Below, piece by piece: positions 1-7,485 of a stretch of DNA of 20,536 nt. A program made the position numbers and the translations under genes. Every line of letters begins with the position of its first letter. The stretch's first letter is position 1. The notes under the pieces were generated by a model. It saw only the letters and a list, made by a program, of their open reading frames with translations, was not told the DNA's origin and searched no databases. Source of the DNA: a virus; the IMG/VR virus record IMGVR_UViG_3300045970_000437, positions 1 to 20,536 of that record; one strand, written 5' to 3'.

Positions 1-1340
1 AGTAGGTAGCTGTTGCGGTCCTTGCCGTAGCCCGCGTCGGCCACGATGAGGTCAGGGTCGAACGGGGCGATGAATGCGTTGATCGCTTGCACGGCCTCAA
101 GGTCTCCGGACTGACTGTCTTCGAAGACCATGATGCCCAAGAGGTACTTCTTGTTGTTCACCGCGTTGCGGCCCATGACGATCACCCAGTTCAGGTGACC
201 CCAGTCGATCCCCACCGTGATGTGGGTCCAATCCGGCGTGCGGCTCGCGAGCATTTGGTGGCCCGCGATGGAGTATTCGAAGTCTTGCTCGGTGAGCAGC
301 ACGTTCTCACCGATGCTCGTCCTCCCCAGACAGTAGTTGTCGAAGAGTTGCTTGAACTTGTAGTCGATCCGCTTTTGCATCAAGGCGGTGGCGTTGATCC
401 ACGGGCAAATGGTTTGCGGGATCCAGTAGCCGTGGCAACCCGTGCGGTTGGGGTAGGCAGGGATCCAACGCCCCACCGTGCGGTCGAGATCACCCCGGCA
501 CTTGGTCTTGCGGCACTTGTAGACGTAGGTGCCCTCCTCCAAGTGTGAGGTCCCAACAGGGATGTCCTTCACTTGGATCACGTTGTCGGGGTAGTCGATG
601 GTTTGTTCCATGTTGCACGCCTTACACCGCACGTGCCATTCGAACTGGCACGAGGTCATGTAGGGCGCATCCACGCCACGGCCGGGGAGCGTCGGGGTGC
701 TCACCTCTCGGGTCAGGCCCCACGATGACGACGACAGCGACTCGCGGAAGGCAACCTCGATGCCCTCCTTCATCCGATCCTTCTCATCGAAGGTCACGCC
801 GTCCGCGTCGATGCCCTCACCAAGGTTCGACTCCCACGCGGAGCGGAGCAGCATGAACGACTGCCCGACGCGCTTGGTGTAGATCTGGTTCGGCACGCCG
901 ATGATGCGGCGCATCCGTGGGGTCTCGTTGATCGCCTCTTGGAGACGGGTGACGCTGAAGTCCACAAGCTGCTTGTCGCGGGGGAACGTGTAGATCCACT
1001 TCTTGTCGGGGTGCGTCCACAAGAACCAGAGCACCTCCGTGATGGATAGCTCGGAGATCCCGACTTGCCGCCCCTTCTTGTAGACCTTGTGCGGGTGGAG
1101 GTCACGAAGCGGCTGGATCAAGAACGGGCGATGGCGCACGAGCAAGCGCACCGCCTCGCGACTCGGCGTGGGCACGAGGTGCTCAGGCCCCAGCAGCTTC
1201 CGGATGTCGAAGGTGAACGGAGAGTTCTTCAACCGCCGGTAGTACATCGTCCACACCACCGGGTCCACCTTCGACAGCGCCTCAAGCGCGTCTGCCGTGG
1301 ACACGTCGGGCGAGGCTCGGAGTAGATCGTGAAGCTCCAT
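1..1340 (-). CDS. terL: Terminase large subunit (partial, C-terminus off window)
   Basis: This is the ATP-driven motor and nuclease that cuts concatemeric phage DNA and pumps it into the prohead. About 446 residues are present and the gene runs off the left edge. The N-terminal ATPase half shows a P-loop-like segment KKGRQVGISELS near residues 88-99 and a Walker B-like stretch ADGVTFDEKDRM near 178-190. A zinc-finger-like insert follows, with CKAC near 238-241 and two further cysteines about 33 residues on (CRKTKC). The nuclease half begins with VGIDWGHLNWV near 375, and a second acidic motif, LIVADAGYGKDRN, lies near 430. The cysteine insert recalls GpA-type terminases. The ATG at 1338-1340 follows the stop of the small-subunit gene by two bases, which suggests translational coupling. 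The terminase call is firm; the subfamily is inferred. Confidence 0.93.
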   Translation of the reverse strand, partial: MELHDLLRASPDVSTADALEALSKVDPVVWTMYYRRLKNSPFTFDIRKLLGPEHLVPTPSREAVRLLVRHRPFLIQPLRDLHPHKVYKKGRQVGISELSITEVLWFLWTHPDKKWIYTFPRDKQLVDFSVTRLQEAINETPRMRRIIGVPNQIYTKRVGQSFMLLRSAWESNLGEGIDADGVTFDEKDRMKEGIEVAFRESLSSSSWGLTREVSTPTLPGRGVDAPYMTSCQFEWHVRCKACNMEQTIDYPDNVIQVKDIPVGTSHLEEGTYVYKCRKTKCRGDLDRTVGRWIPAYPNRTGCHGYWIPQTICPWINATALMQKRIDYKFKQLFDNYCLGRTSIGENVLLTEQDFEYSIAGHQMLASRTPDWTHITVGIDWGHLNWVIVMGRNAVNNKKYLLGIMVFEDSQSGDLEAVQAINAFIAPFDPDLIVADAGYGKDRNSYL

Positions 1341-1342
1341 GC

Positions 1343-2275
1343 TCACCTCTTCCGCTTCATGGCTTCGGAGGCTTCGGCCTCTTCACGGTCGGTGATCCGG
1401 TCCTCTTCCCCGATCTTGTCGAGGAGGTCGGTGGCTTGCATCAACTCTGCTGCCACCTCGATGAGCCCGTCTTGAGGCGAGGCGTCAGCGGGTAGGGCCT
1501 TGAGGCTCGTGACGTGGGGCACGTGCTCCTTGAGGAACTCGTGGAACGAGCGGGCGCTGGCAGAGTCCTTCTTGGCCTCCGCCGTCTCGCCCCCACCTTC
1601 GAAGAGGACACGGTGCTCGACCCGGGCCACGGTCCCACCCGTCACCTCGCGCTCCTCGCGCTGGTAGTCGCGAAGCTCCCGCAGGATGAACTGCGACTCC
1701 CCGATGTTGAGCTTGCCGCCCGCCGCCAACGCCTCGGCCATGAGCCGGGTCGCCTTGGTGTAGAGGGCCTCGCCCAGCACGGAGGTCCGGTGCGTCTGCC
1801 GCAGCTTCATGGAGGTGGTGTACTCGGACATCCGCCGCTGCACCTCCACCTTGAACTCGGGGGAGTGCCACCAGTTCCGGATGGTGTTGCGGTGCTTGCC
1901 CAGCTTGTCGGCTATCTGCCCGACCGGCACCCCCTCCATGGTCAGTTCCAGCGCCCGCCGCTTCACCTTCGTCCACACCCACTCGGTCGCAACGCCCGCC
2001 ACCACGATGGCCGTCTTGGGATCGTCTTCGGGCTCGTCGCCGGGGGGCGTCGATTGGGCGGCGTTTTGCACAATGTTCGCAGGGGTGGGATCTTGAATAT
2101 CCCCCGGAGAACTCTTGGGGATTTCGGGATCAGCGGGCACTTCCACCACGGGCACAACGGGAGGGGTCGGTTGTGCGTCCTCTTGTGCAAGCAAACGCCC
2201 CTCGGCGGCCTGCCTAGCGGAGGGGTTGGACTGCACATTCGACCGCGCCTTCCCGTTCCTACCCTTCGCAGCCAT
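1343..2275 (-). CDS. terS: Putative terminase small subunit (HTH protein)
   Basis: This is probably the DNA-recognition subunit of the packaging terminase. The 310-residue protein starts with about 90 residues rich in Pro, Gln, Ala and acidic residues that look disordered. A helix-turn-helix follows at about 106-138 (ELTMEGVPVGQIADKLGKHR, then NTIRNWWHSPEF), the arrangement seen in small terminase subunits with a homeodomain-like DNA-binding end. A helical region (about 145-210) with many Arg and Glu could be the oligomerisation part, and the tail is highly charged. It ends two bases before the large-subunit gene, which is the main contextual support. Its start lies inside the end of the KH-domain gene, a 17-base overlap. 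A general HTH regulator is possible but less likely in this position. Confidence 0.75.
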   Translation of the reverse strand: MAAKGRNGKARSNVQSNPSARQAAEGRLLAQEDAQPTPPVVPVVEVPADPEIPKSSPGDIQDPTPANIVQNAAQSTPPGDEPEDDPKTAIVVAGVATEWVWTKVKRRALELTMEGVPVGQIADKLGKHRNTIRNWWHSPEFKVEVQRRMSEYTTSMKLRQTHRTSVLGEALYTKATRLMAEALAAGGKLNIGESQFILRELRDYQREEREVTGGTVARVEHRVLFEGGGETAEAKKDSASARSFHEFLKEHVPHVTSLKALPADASPQDGLIEVAAELMQATDLLDKIGEEDRITDREEAEASEAMKRKR

Positions 2276-2570
2276 CGAGGTGCCTCCGCCTCTTCGGATC
2301 AGGGTCGATGAGGTTCAAGACGTACTTGGAATTGTGCTTCCGGCTCATCGCCTTGAGGAGCGTCCGAATTGACTCAGCGTGCGCCCCCTCCTTGCCGATG
2401 AGCTTGCCGAAGTCGCTGCGCGCCACGTAGACCTCAAAGGTCACAGAGTCGGTGGCAGGGAACACCTCCACCCGCACGGCGCGCTCGTCGTCCACCAGCC
2501 CCCGCACGGTGGCTCCCAGCCACGCGTGCAAGGCCACTCGACCCGGTGCTGCCATCGTAGCGTCGCCCAT
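2259..2570 (-). CDS. KhpA-like KH-domain RNA-binding protein
   Basis: The 103-residue protein matches the layout of the small bacterial KH-domain protein KhpA (YlqC family), which binds RNA and in bacteria often partners with KhpB. The key segment is SDFGKLIGKEGAHAESIRTL at residues 52-71. Its GKEG loop (59-62) is the GxxG loop that grips single-stranded nucleic acid, and the helix after it has the KhpA pattern ending in IRTLL. Helical and strand segments before the loop also fit the KhpA fold order. The basic tail DPKRRRH is an extra. The ATG at 2568-2570 has a strong ribosome site (GGAGGG) about five bases upstream and sits one base after the previous stop. The gene lies directly before the terminase genes. 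The role in the phage is unknown. Confidence 0.82.
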   Translation of the reverse strand: MGDATMAAPGRVALHAWLGATVRGLVDDERAVRVEVFPATDSVTFEVYVARSDFGKLIGKEGAHAESIRTLLKAMSRKHNSKYVLNLIDPDPKRRRHLDGCEG

Positions 2571-2571
2571 C

Positions 2572-2892
2572 CTACCCTCCCACCTTCGGCAAGTTGCCCG
2601 CCTTCATCTGGCGGTAGATCGCGCCCTCTCGCTCCGCTCGGCCACGAGGGGTCTTGTCGAAGTCGGCCGACCTCTTGTTCATGCGCTCTCGGAACTCTTG
2701 CTTGTACGACTCGCGGCTCTCGGGGCTGCGACCCTTGGTCAACGTGACCAGAGCCCGCTGCGCGCACGGCATCTTCACCATGCGGACGCGCCGACACCTC
2801 GCGCAGTCCGGGAGGCGGGCGTCGTCCAGCAAGACATCGTGCTCCTCGACCCCACAGCGGGGGCATCGGAGATCAAACACCTTCAGGGACAT
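2572..2892 (-). CDS. FmdB-like zinc-ribbon protein
   Basis: A 106-residue protein with an N-terminal zinc ribbon: CPRC at residues 10-13 and CARC at 30-33, after a short beta strand (MSLKVFDLR). This resembles the FmdB-type zinc ribbons common in phages and bacteria, which have no settled function. The rest is helical and charged (many Arg, Glu and Lys) and could contact nucleic acid or another protein. The ATG at 2890-2892 is preceded by a strong GGAGGAA ribosome site. The first 20 bases overlap the end of the upstream nuclease-like gene. Zinc binding is inferred from cysteine spacing. Confidence 0.7.
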   Translation of the reverse strand: MSLKVFDLRCPRCGVEEHDVLLDDARLPDCARCRRVRMVKMPCAQRALVTLTKGRSPESRESYKQEFRERMNKRSADFDKTPRGRAEREGAIYRQMKAGNLPKVGG

Positions 2893-3301
2893 CGCGCTTC
2901 CTCCGGGCCTTTTTCGGCGTGTGGAGCTTCACGTGGGCGATGCGGAGACGCGAGCGCATCTCGGCCTCCGGGTTCCGCTGTACGTCCACGACCCTGCACT
3001 CCCACTTCTTCCGCGTCGTCTTGTTGGGCTTCTTCCATCCGTGAACGATGATGCGCCAGCCCGCGTCCTTGAGGATGGGGAAGTTGGGATGGCCGTGGAT
3101 CTTCGACTGCCTCCCAGCCACGTGGTCACCGGAGGTGGTTTGCACCCCCAGCGTCGGCTCCCCCTTCTTCACGCAGAGGATGTCGATGAAGCCGAAGAGA
3201 TCCTTGCGGATCCCGGAGAAGGCCGACCAGTGCTCAACGATCTCGCACGCCCAGCCGTCAGCGCGGAGAGACGCGAGAGATCGTTGAGTCGGTGAGGTCA
3301 C
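2873..3301 (-). CDS. Putative PD-(D/E)XK-fold nuclease-like protein
   Basis: The 142-residue protein resembles a phage family with the pattern TPTQRSL, then an Asp-Leu-Phe-Gly-Ile/Phe-Asp segment, then GVQ(T/A)TS. Here these are SPTQRSLASLRADGW at 3-17, RKDLFGFIDILCV at 32-44 and LGVQTTSGDHVAGR at 51-64. The order (Asp in one strand, Gln-x-Thr in the next) suggests the restriction-endonuclease fold of Holliday junction resolvases and VRR nucleases, but the usual Glu-x-Lys pair is replaced by Gln-Thr-Thr, so activity is uncertain. A basic tail (KKARRKR) ends the protein. The start is GTG at 3299-3301, in a GTGA overlap with the stop of the coiled-coil gene. The family resemblance is from memory and the fold is inferred. 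Confidence 0.55.
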   Translation of the reverse strand: MTSPTQRSLASLRADGWACEIVEHWSAFSGIRKDLFGFIDILCVKKGEPTLGVQTTSGDHVAGRQSKIHGHPNFPILKDAGWRIIVHGWKKPNKTTRKKWECRVVDVQRNPEAEMRSRLRIAHVKLHTPKKARRKRDVPEGV

Positions 3302-3930
3302 GTGGTGACCTGCCCCTTGGTCATGCCCTCGATGAACTGGGCTTCCTTCTTGGTGGGCGGCAGCACCTCGGCCAGCGCGGCACCACCCGCGAGCCGGTTG
3401 AGCTTGGAGGTCATCTCGTCCACCTCGGACAGCAGGCTCTTGTTGCTGTCCCGGGCCCGCACCAGCTTCTCGCTGACCTCGTTCACCCGGTTGATCATGC
3501 CGACCATCTCGGCGCGGAGCTTGGTGACCTCCTCCGTCTTCTCGTTGATGCGGCGACGGAGCTTCTTCGTGTCGGGGTCGCCCAGAAGATCGACCAGCCG
3601 CGCCACCTCGGCGCGGAGCGCGACCACCTTGGCCTCCGACTCGGCCAACTCGGAGCGGAGCGCGTCTCGCGCCATCCCCTCCTTGATGACCGCTTGCCGG
3701 GCGTCGAACAGCGTGCTGTCCGTCTGCTCCTTCAGCGCGCGCATCGCCACCTCGCCCCGGACCAAGAGCTTCTCGGCGTTGGCGAGCTTCGACTCGGCCT
3801 CCACCGTGAGCCGCAGGGAGTCCGCAGCCGGGACGAGGTCCCCCGCGTTGAACCGGGCCAGCTTGTCGAGCGCCTCGTCGCGCTGCGCCTTGAGCTTGTT
3901 GATCGTCTTGTGAACCTGATTGGTATTCAT
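3298..3930 (-). CDS. Coiled-coil protein of unknown function
   Basis: I do not recognise this 210-residue protein. Residues 5-175 are almost entirely charged helix with heptad-like hydrophobic spacing, for example ALRSELAESEAKVVALRAEV and KLRRRINEKTEEVTKLRAEM, so a long coiled coil is likely. The last 30 residues contain a Pro-Pro break and end KGQVTT. There is no signal peptide or membrane segment. The ATG at 3928-3930 is preceded by a CGGAGG ribosome site. The stop overlaps the GTG of the nuclease-like gene. The HNH gene ends only 10 bases upstream. A scaffold or structural role is possible, but nothing in the sequence fixes it. Confidence 0.7.
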   Translation of the reverse strand: MNTNQVHKTINKLKAQRDEALDKLARFNAGDLVPAADSLRLTVEAESKLANAEKLLVRGEVAMRALKEQTDSTLFDARQAVIKEGMARDALRSELAESEAKVVALRAEVARLVDLLGDPDTKKLRRRINEKTEEVTKLRAEMVGMINRVNEVSEKLVRARDSNKSLLSEVDEMTSKLNRLAGGAALAEVLPPTKKEAQFIEGMTKGQVTT

Positions 3931-3940
3931 GTTGCCTCCG

Positions 3941-4438
3941 TTATGCCACGTGAGCCCAGTTGATCCGCTGAACTACCTTGGAAACCGTTCGCTGGCACAC
4001 CCCGAACTGCGTGGCCGCGTCCTGCTGTCGCACCCCACTAGCGCACAGCCGCCGAATGGCGATCACTTCCGCGCGGGTGAGCTTGGAGCACCCGTGTCGC
4101 TCACCTCTGGGGCGCTGCTCGGGACGGGGTTGAGGGATGGGCGCATGACGGCCCTTGCGCCACATATCGTGCGAGTTGGTCGAGGCGCTGCCCAAGAACA
4201 GATGGCGAACGCACGGCGGGTTGTCACACTTGTGAAGAACCCATGATCCACGAGGAATCTCCCCTTTCCGAAACTGCCACGAAACCCGATGAGCGTAAGC
4301 AACCCGGCCAGCCAGATAGAATGTACCATAACCCTTCGGCAGTCGGCTACCCGTCCACTCCCAGCATCGAGTTTTCATCCCGGGCATGATCGGCCCGTTC
4401 TTATTCACCTTCACCCAAAACCGCTCACTTGTGGTCAT
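3941..4438 (-). CDS. HNH homing endonuclease-like protein
   Basis: A 165-residue protein typical of free-standing phage HNH endonucleases, selfish genes that cut DNA at a site and spread by repair. The N-terminal half has ERFWVKV, CWEWTG (25-30), AHRVSW (49-54), VLHKCDNPPCV (67-77) and HLFLGS (79-84), the usual His-Asn-His metal-finger layout with paired cysteines. The C-terminal half (118-165) is a helix-turn-helix (KLTRAEVIAIRRLCASGV, then QRTVSKVVQRINW) that probably recognises the target. I chose the ATG at 4436-4438, in an ATGA overlap with the SbcC stop; an in-frame ATG 42 bases upstream lies inside sbcC. Base composition looks less GC-rich than the neighbours, which fits recent acquisition. 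Confidence 0.88.
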   Translation of the reverse strand: MTTSERFWVKVNKNGPIMPGMKTRCWEWTGSRLPKGYGTFYLAGRVAYAHRVSWQFRKGEIPRGSWVLHKCDNPPCVRHLFLGSASTNSHDMWRKGRHAPIPQPRPEQRPRGERHGCSKLTRAEVIAIRRLCASGVRQQDAATQFGVCQRTVSKVVQRINWAHVA

Positions 4439-6309
4439 ACCGTTACCCGCGCGATTCCCCGTTCCTTCGTCACCAACCACGTCTTCGGGAAGTACGATTG
4501 CAGCCCTACTTGGTGCGTGATCACGAAGAGTGAAGAGTAGTTCTTCGCCTCCGCTTGCAACAACTCCATCACCGCGTCACAGGCGGTCTCATCGAGGCTT
4601 TCGAAGACCTCGTCGTAGAACGCGATGTTGAGTTGGGCGCGGGCGCGGGCGGCACCAAGGCGCTGGAGGGCGAGAGCAGCGCAGATATCCACCTTGCGCT
4701 TCTCACCTCCCGACTGCCCGCCGTAGGACGATGACCCATGCCGATTCACCGCTACCACCTCAAACCGATCACGAACCGCACCACTCTTGAGAGCCGACTG
4801 CGCTGAGAACTGAACAAGAAGGTTCCCAGAGGAGAGGTACTTCGAATAGTGGGCCGCGTGCTTGTTGAGGAACGGCGTCACGGATTCGAAGATCAAACCC
4901 TTGAGCGGGGGCGCTCCTTCGACACCCTTGTCGGAGAACATGGTCACCACGAACTTCTGGTGCTCCGCATCCGTCTTCAGCACCTCGATGCGCTTGGCCG
5001 CTGCCTTGGCCCCCGCCTCCCTGTTCTTGATCTTCTCGGTCAGCTTCTCAAGGCGAGTGAACCCGGTCCACTTCTCGTTCAGGACTCGGGCTAGCTCGGC
5101 CTCCCGGGCGATGATGCGCTCCTTCCCCTCCTCCGCAACCGCGAGGTCACGCTTGGCCGTCACCCACGCGGCGTACACCTTCCGCTCGGTGACGCCCTCC
5201 TTATCGGCGCGCTCCTCTGCCACCTCCACCACCTTCCGCGCCTCCACCACCTCGGCCTCCAGCTTGGCCGCGATCTTCTCGTGCTTGGCTCGGTCGGCCT
5301 TGAGCGTGGCCGTGTGCTGGTTGACCGTGTCCTCGGTGATCTCGGAGCCGCAATGCTCACAGACCACCCCGGGCTGGAGGTTGTCCATGCGCTTGAGCGA
5401 CTTGAGGAGGGCGAAGACCATCGTGCGCGCCTCTTGCGCCTTGATCTCGGCGGAGGCCCTCGCGTTGTTGGCCTCGCGAGCCTCCGTGTCTGCCGCCTTG
5501 CTCGCCGCCGTCGCCTTCACGTGAGCCGCCGACGCCTCCGCGAGCACCTTGGCCGCCTTCTTGGGCTCGCCTCCACTCTGGCGCTCCTTCGCCAGCGCCG
5601 CCGCCGCCGCCTCGGCCCGCTTGGCTTGCTGCGCGGAGAACTGCCGCCGCTCGTCCTCCAGATCCTTCAACTCCTCCTTCGAAGTCGCCAGCGTAGACGG
5701 GTCGAACTTCTCCTCCAGCGCCTCGATCTCCTCCGCGATCCGCGTGAGGTCCACGGTGGCCTCGGCGTGCGCCTTGCGGAGCACCTCCACGCCCACCAGC
5801 TTCTCCATGATCTCTTTCTGCTCCTTGTCCGTCATGGCCGGGAAGTGGCGCACCACCCCTTGGCCGAAGAGCGCGGCGTTCATGAAGGTGTCGAAGTCCA
5901 TCCCCACCAGCGCCTCGATCTTCTCTTGCGTGGCCCCGGGGTCGATGGTCGAGAGGTCACGCTTGCCCTCCGCGAGCAGGCGGAGCTTGTTCTTGTGCTC
6001 GTGGTGCTTGCGGTAGCGGACGATGGTGTACGGGTTGCCCTTGTCGTCCTCGATGGTCAGCGTGACAGAGCAGTCCTTGGGGAGCCGCTCGTTGACGATC
6101 TCATCTCCGGACATCCCGCGCACCGTCTCCCCGAAGAGCGCCCACGTGATCGCGTCGAAGATCGTGCTCTTCCCCGCGCCGTTGCTCTCTGCCGTGCGGT
6201 CGTCCTTGTTGTTGCCTTCGATGAGCACCAACCCTTGCCCGTCCAGCGGCAAGGGTCGGCACTCCCCAATGCTTTGGAAGTTGATCGGTTGCACCGTCAA
6301 CAGTTTCAT
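4435..6309 (-). CDS. SbcC/Rad50-like ATPase (T4 gp46 type)
   Basis: This is the ATPase subunit of the SbcCD/Mre11-Rad50 (gp46/gp47) complex, which processes DNA ends and feeds recombination-dependent replication. The 624 residues show all parts in order: Walker A ESNGAGKST at 41-49; a Q-loop region near 148-152 (FGQGV); coiled coil at about 160-310; a zinc hook CEHC at 317-320; a second coiled coil at 330-450; the ABC signature YGGQSGGEK at 529-537; Walker B NIAFYDE at 561-567; and the switch His in ITHQ at 597-600. It is short beside cellular SbcC (about 1000 residues) because the coiled coils are brief, as in phages. The nuclease partner is at 10614-11666, unusually far away. The stop overlaps the HNH start; the ATG overlaps the next upstream stop in an ATGA. 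Confidence 0.95.
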   Translation of the reverse strand: MKLLTVQPINFQSIGECRPLPLDGQGLVLIEGNNKDDRTAESNGAGKSTIFDAITWALFGETVRGMSGDEIVNERLPKDCSVTLTIEDDKGNPYTIVRYRKHHEHKNKLRLLAEGKRDLSTIDPGATQEKIEALVGMDFDTFMNAALFGQGVVRHFPAMTDKEQKEIMEKLVGVEVLRKAHAEATVDLTRIAEEIEALEEKFDPSTLATSKEELKDLEDERRQFSAQQAKRAEAAAAALAKERQSGGEPKKAAKVLAEASAAHVKATAASKAADTEAREANNARASAEIKAQEARTMVFALLKSLKRMDNLQPGVVCEHCGSEITEDTVNQHTATLKADRAKHEKIAAKLEAEVVEARKVVEVAEERADKEGVTERKVYAAWVTAKRDLAVAEEGKERIIAREAELARVLNEKWTGFTRLEKLTEKIKNREAGAKAAAKRIEVLKTDAEHQKFVVTMFSDKGVEGAPPLKGLIFESVTPFLNKHAAHYSKYLSSGNLLVQFSAQSALKSGAVRDRFEVVAVNRHGSSSYGGQSGGEKRKVDICAALALQRLGAARARAQLNIAFYDEVFESLDETACDAVMELLQAEAKNYSSLFVITHQVGLQSYFPKTWLVTKERGIARVTV

Positions 6310-6605
6310 CCCACACCTCCGAAGTTGAGATCAAGCACTATGTCAGATAGCTCCAGCGTGTCCCCGCAGCGGATTCGAATGGGCCGGTTGTTGAGCGCCA
6401 GCCGCGCGAACACGTCGCCCAGATCGTTGTAGAGGAGCACGTGCGTCAGTTCCACCTCGTCGGGCTCCTCCCACGTCCACGTCACGCGCCCCACCGGCCT
6501 CAGTCGCCCGCCTTGCCAATCGAACGTGACGGGAAGCGGCGCGCACACCGCGACGAGATCCGCACCGCCGAAAATAGGGTTGGCAGGTGCCATGAAGCAC
6601 TTCAC
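6306..6605 (-). CDS. Hypothetical beta-rich phage protein
   Basis: I do not recognise this 99-residue protein. It has no membrane segment or cysteine pair. The second half looks like alternating beta strands (ELTHVLLYNDLGDVFARLAL, then RPIRIRCGDTLELSDIVLDL), and a GDTLEL turn resembles those in small beta-sandwich phage proteins. The start is taken as GTG at 6603-6605, which forms a GTGA overlap with the stop of the gene before it. An ATG four codons later (6591-6593) is the alternative. The stop overlaps the ATG of sbcC, so it is probably translated together with that gene. Confidence 0.65.
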   Translation of the reverse strand: MKCFMAPANPIFGGADLVAVCAPLPVTFDWQGGRLRPVGRVTWTWEEPDEVELTHVLLYNDLGDVFARLALNNRPIRIRCGDTLELSDIVLDLNFGGVG

Positions 6606-6820
6606 GTGAGCCCCTTCTCCTTCGCGACCCAGCTTGCCACGGTGAGCACGCCACGCGACCCCGACTCCTCATCGACCGTGGACTCGTCGCTGATCTGACT
6701 CAGCGGGAACCACTCCTCCTTGTCGTGCTCCGGAAGGTGGGCCAGCAGCGCCCTCTCCGTCACCTTGATCACCACAGCCGTCAGGTGCTCGACCTCGTCC
6801 CCCTCAAACGTGAACGCCAT
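6602..6820 (-). CDS. Small conserved phage-type protein, unknown function
   Basis: A 72-residue acidic protein with the pattern TAVVIKVTERALLAHL followed by EEWFPLSQI at about 36-44. Small phage and bacterial proteins of unknown role share this arrangement: a beta hairpin, then a Trp-x-Pro-x-Ser-Gln-Ile segment. The C-terminal end (VASWVAKEKGL) is a short helix also typical of them. No catalytic motif is visible. The ATG at 6818-6820 has a clear AAGGAGGG ribosome site upstream, which overlaps the end of the SLOG gene. The coding call is secure from start signal and packing; the function is open. Confidence 0.68.
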   Translation of the reverse strand: MAFTFEGDEVEHLTAVVIKVTERALLAHLPEHDKEEWFPLSQISDESTVDEESGSRGVLTVASWVAKEKGLT

Positions 6821-6823
6821 GAA

Positions 6824-7201
6824 TCAGCCCTCCTTGATCGTGTGGATGACCACGGTGATGCCCGCTTCCTTGGCGCGCTCCACCATGTCCTTCGTGCCCT
6901 TGCTGCGCTCGATGTGGTTGTGGAACGCCCAGACCATCCCGGGCTTTCCCTTGTCGAGCATACGCTGGTTCCGCAGCGGACCGGCCGCCTTGCCTTGCAG
7001 CATCCACAGCGCGGGGAAGACCTTCACCTTCATCCCCAGATACTTGGCGGCTTGCCCCGCCATCCGATCAGCGCCCCGGCACCCACCGTGGATCACCTTG
7101 GTGTCGCGGGGCAGCGTGCGGAGCATCATGAGGATGAGATCGTAGTCCTTCCAGTTCCGATCACCACAGATGAGCAGCGTGCCAGCGGTGGGACTCTTCA
7201 C
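6824..7201 (-). CDS. SLOG-fold protein (DUF2493, YspA/YpsA-related)
   Basis: The 125-residue protein matches the DUF2493 group of the SLOG superfamily, Rossmann-like folds that bind nucleotides or nucleotide-derived ligands. Motifs in order are TLLICGDRNWKDYDLI at 8-23, TKVIHGGCRGADRMA at 34-48 (the GGCRGAD ligand loop), KVKVFPALW at 58-66, GPLRNQRML at 74-82 and VWAFHN at 90-95. The chosen start is GTG at 7199-7201, because it makes a GTGA overlap with the upstream stop and has a GGAG site eight bases before. A longer reading from 7264 would run inside the neighbouring gene. The ligand and role in the phage are unknown. Members occur in many phages, and related SLOG domains act in nucleotide signalling. 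Confidence 0.83.
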   Translation of the reverse strand: MKSPTAGTLLICGDRNWKDYDLILMMLRTLPRDTKVIHGGCRGADRMAGQAAKYLGMKVKVFPALWMLQGKAAGPLRNQRMLDKGKPGMVWAFHNHIERSKGTKDMVERAKEAGITVVIHTIKEG

Positions 7202-7485
7202 GGCTTCGGCTCCGGGGGCTTGGCTCGGGAGCACGTCGGCTTGTGCCCGGTCTTCTTGCGGCACTCCTCGCAGGGGAAGGTGGCGATGACGGCCACCACC
7301 TTGTTGAGGGCGTTCCGGTAGTCACCCGCCTCCATCGCGCACGCCGACGCCTCACGCGGGTCGTCCTTGGCCGCCTGCCTCATCGCCTCGATGCCCATGT
7401 AGAGCGCGCGGCCCGTGGTCCGGACATCGGCCTCCGTCATCCCCTTGATCGCGTACACCCGGTGCTGCCTACGTTCTGCCGTCAT
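7198..7485 (-). CDS. Hypothetical protein with C-terminal cysteine cluster
   Basis: I do not recognise this 95-residue protein. Its first 65 residues look helical (DVRTTGRALYMGIEAMRQAA, then AMEAGDYRNALNKVVAVIAT). The end has CEECRKKTGHKPTC followed by a Pro/Lys-rich tail. The Cys-x2-Cys, His, Cys spacing could bind zinc. Both ends overlap their neighbours by four bases: ATGA with the methyltransferase stop and GTGA with the SLOG start. These three genes are therefore probably translated as a coupled set. Confidence 0.65.
   Translation of the reverse strand: MTAERRQHRVYAIKGMTEADVRTTGRALYMGIEAMRQAAKDDPREASACAMEAGDYRNALNKVVAVIATFPCEECRKKTGHKPTCSRAKPPEPKP

Noticed and set aside
5281-6432. 383-residue plus-strand open frame opposite sbcC
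   Set aside because: It is a shadow of sbcC with Arg/Leu/His-rich composition and no recognisable domain.
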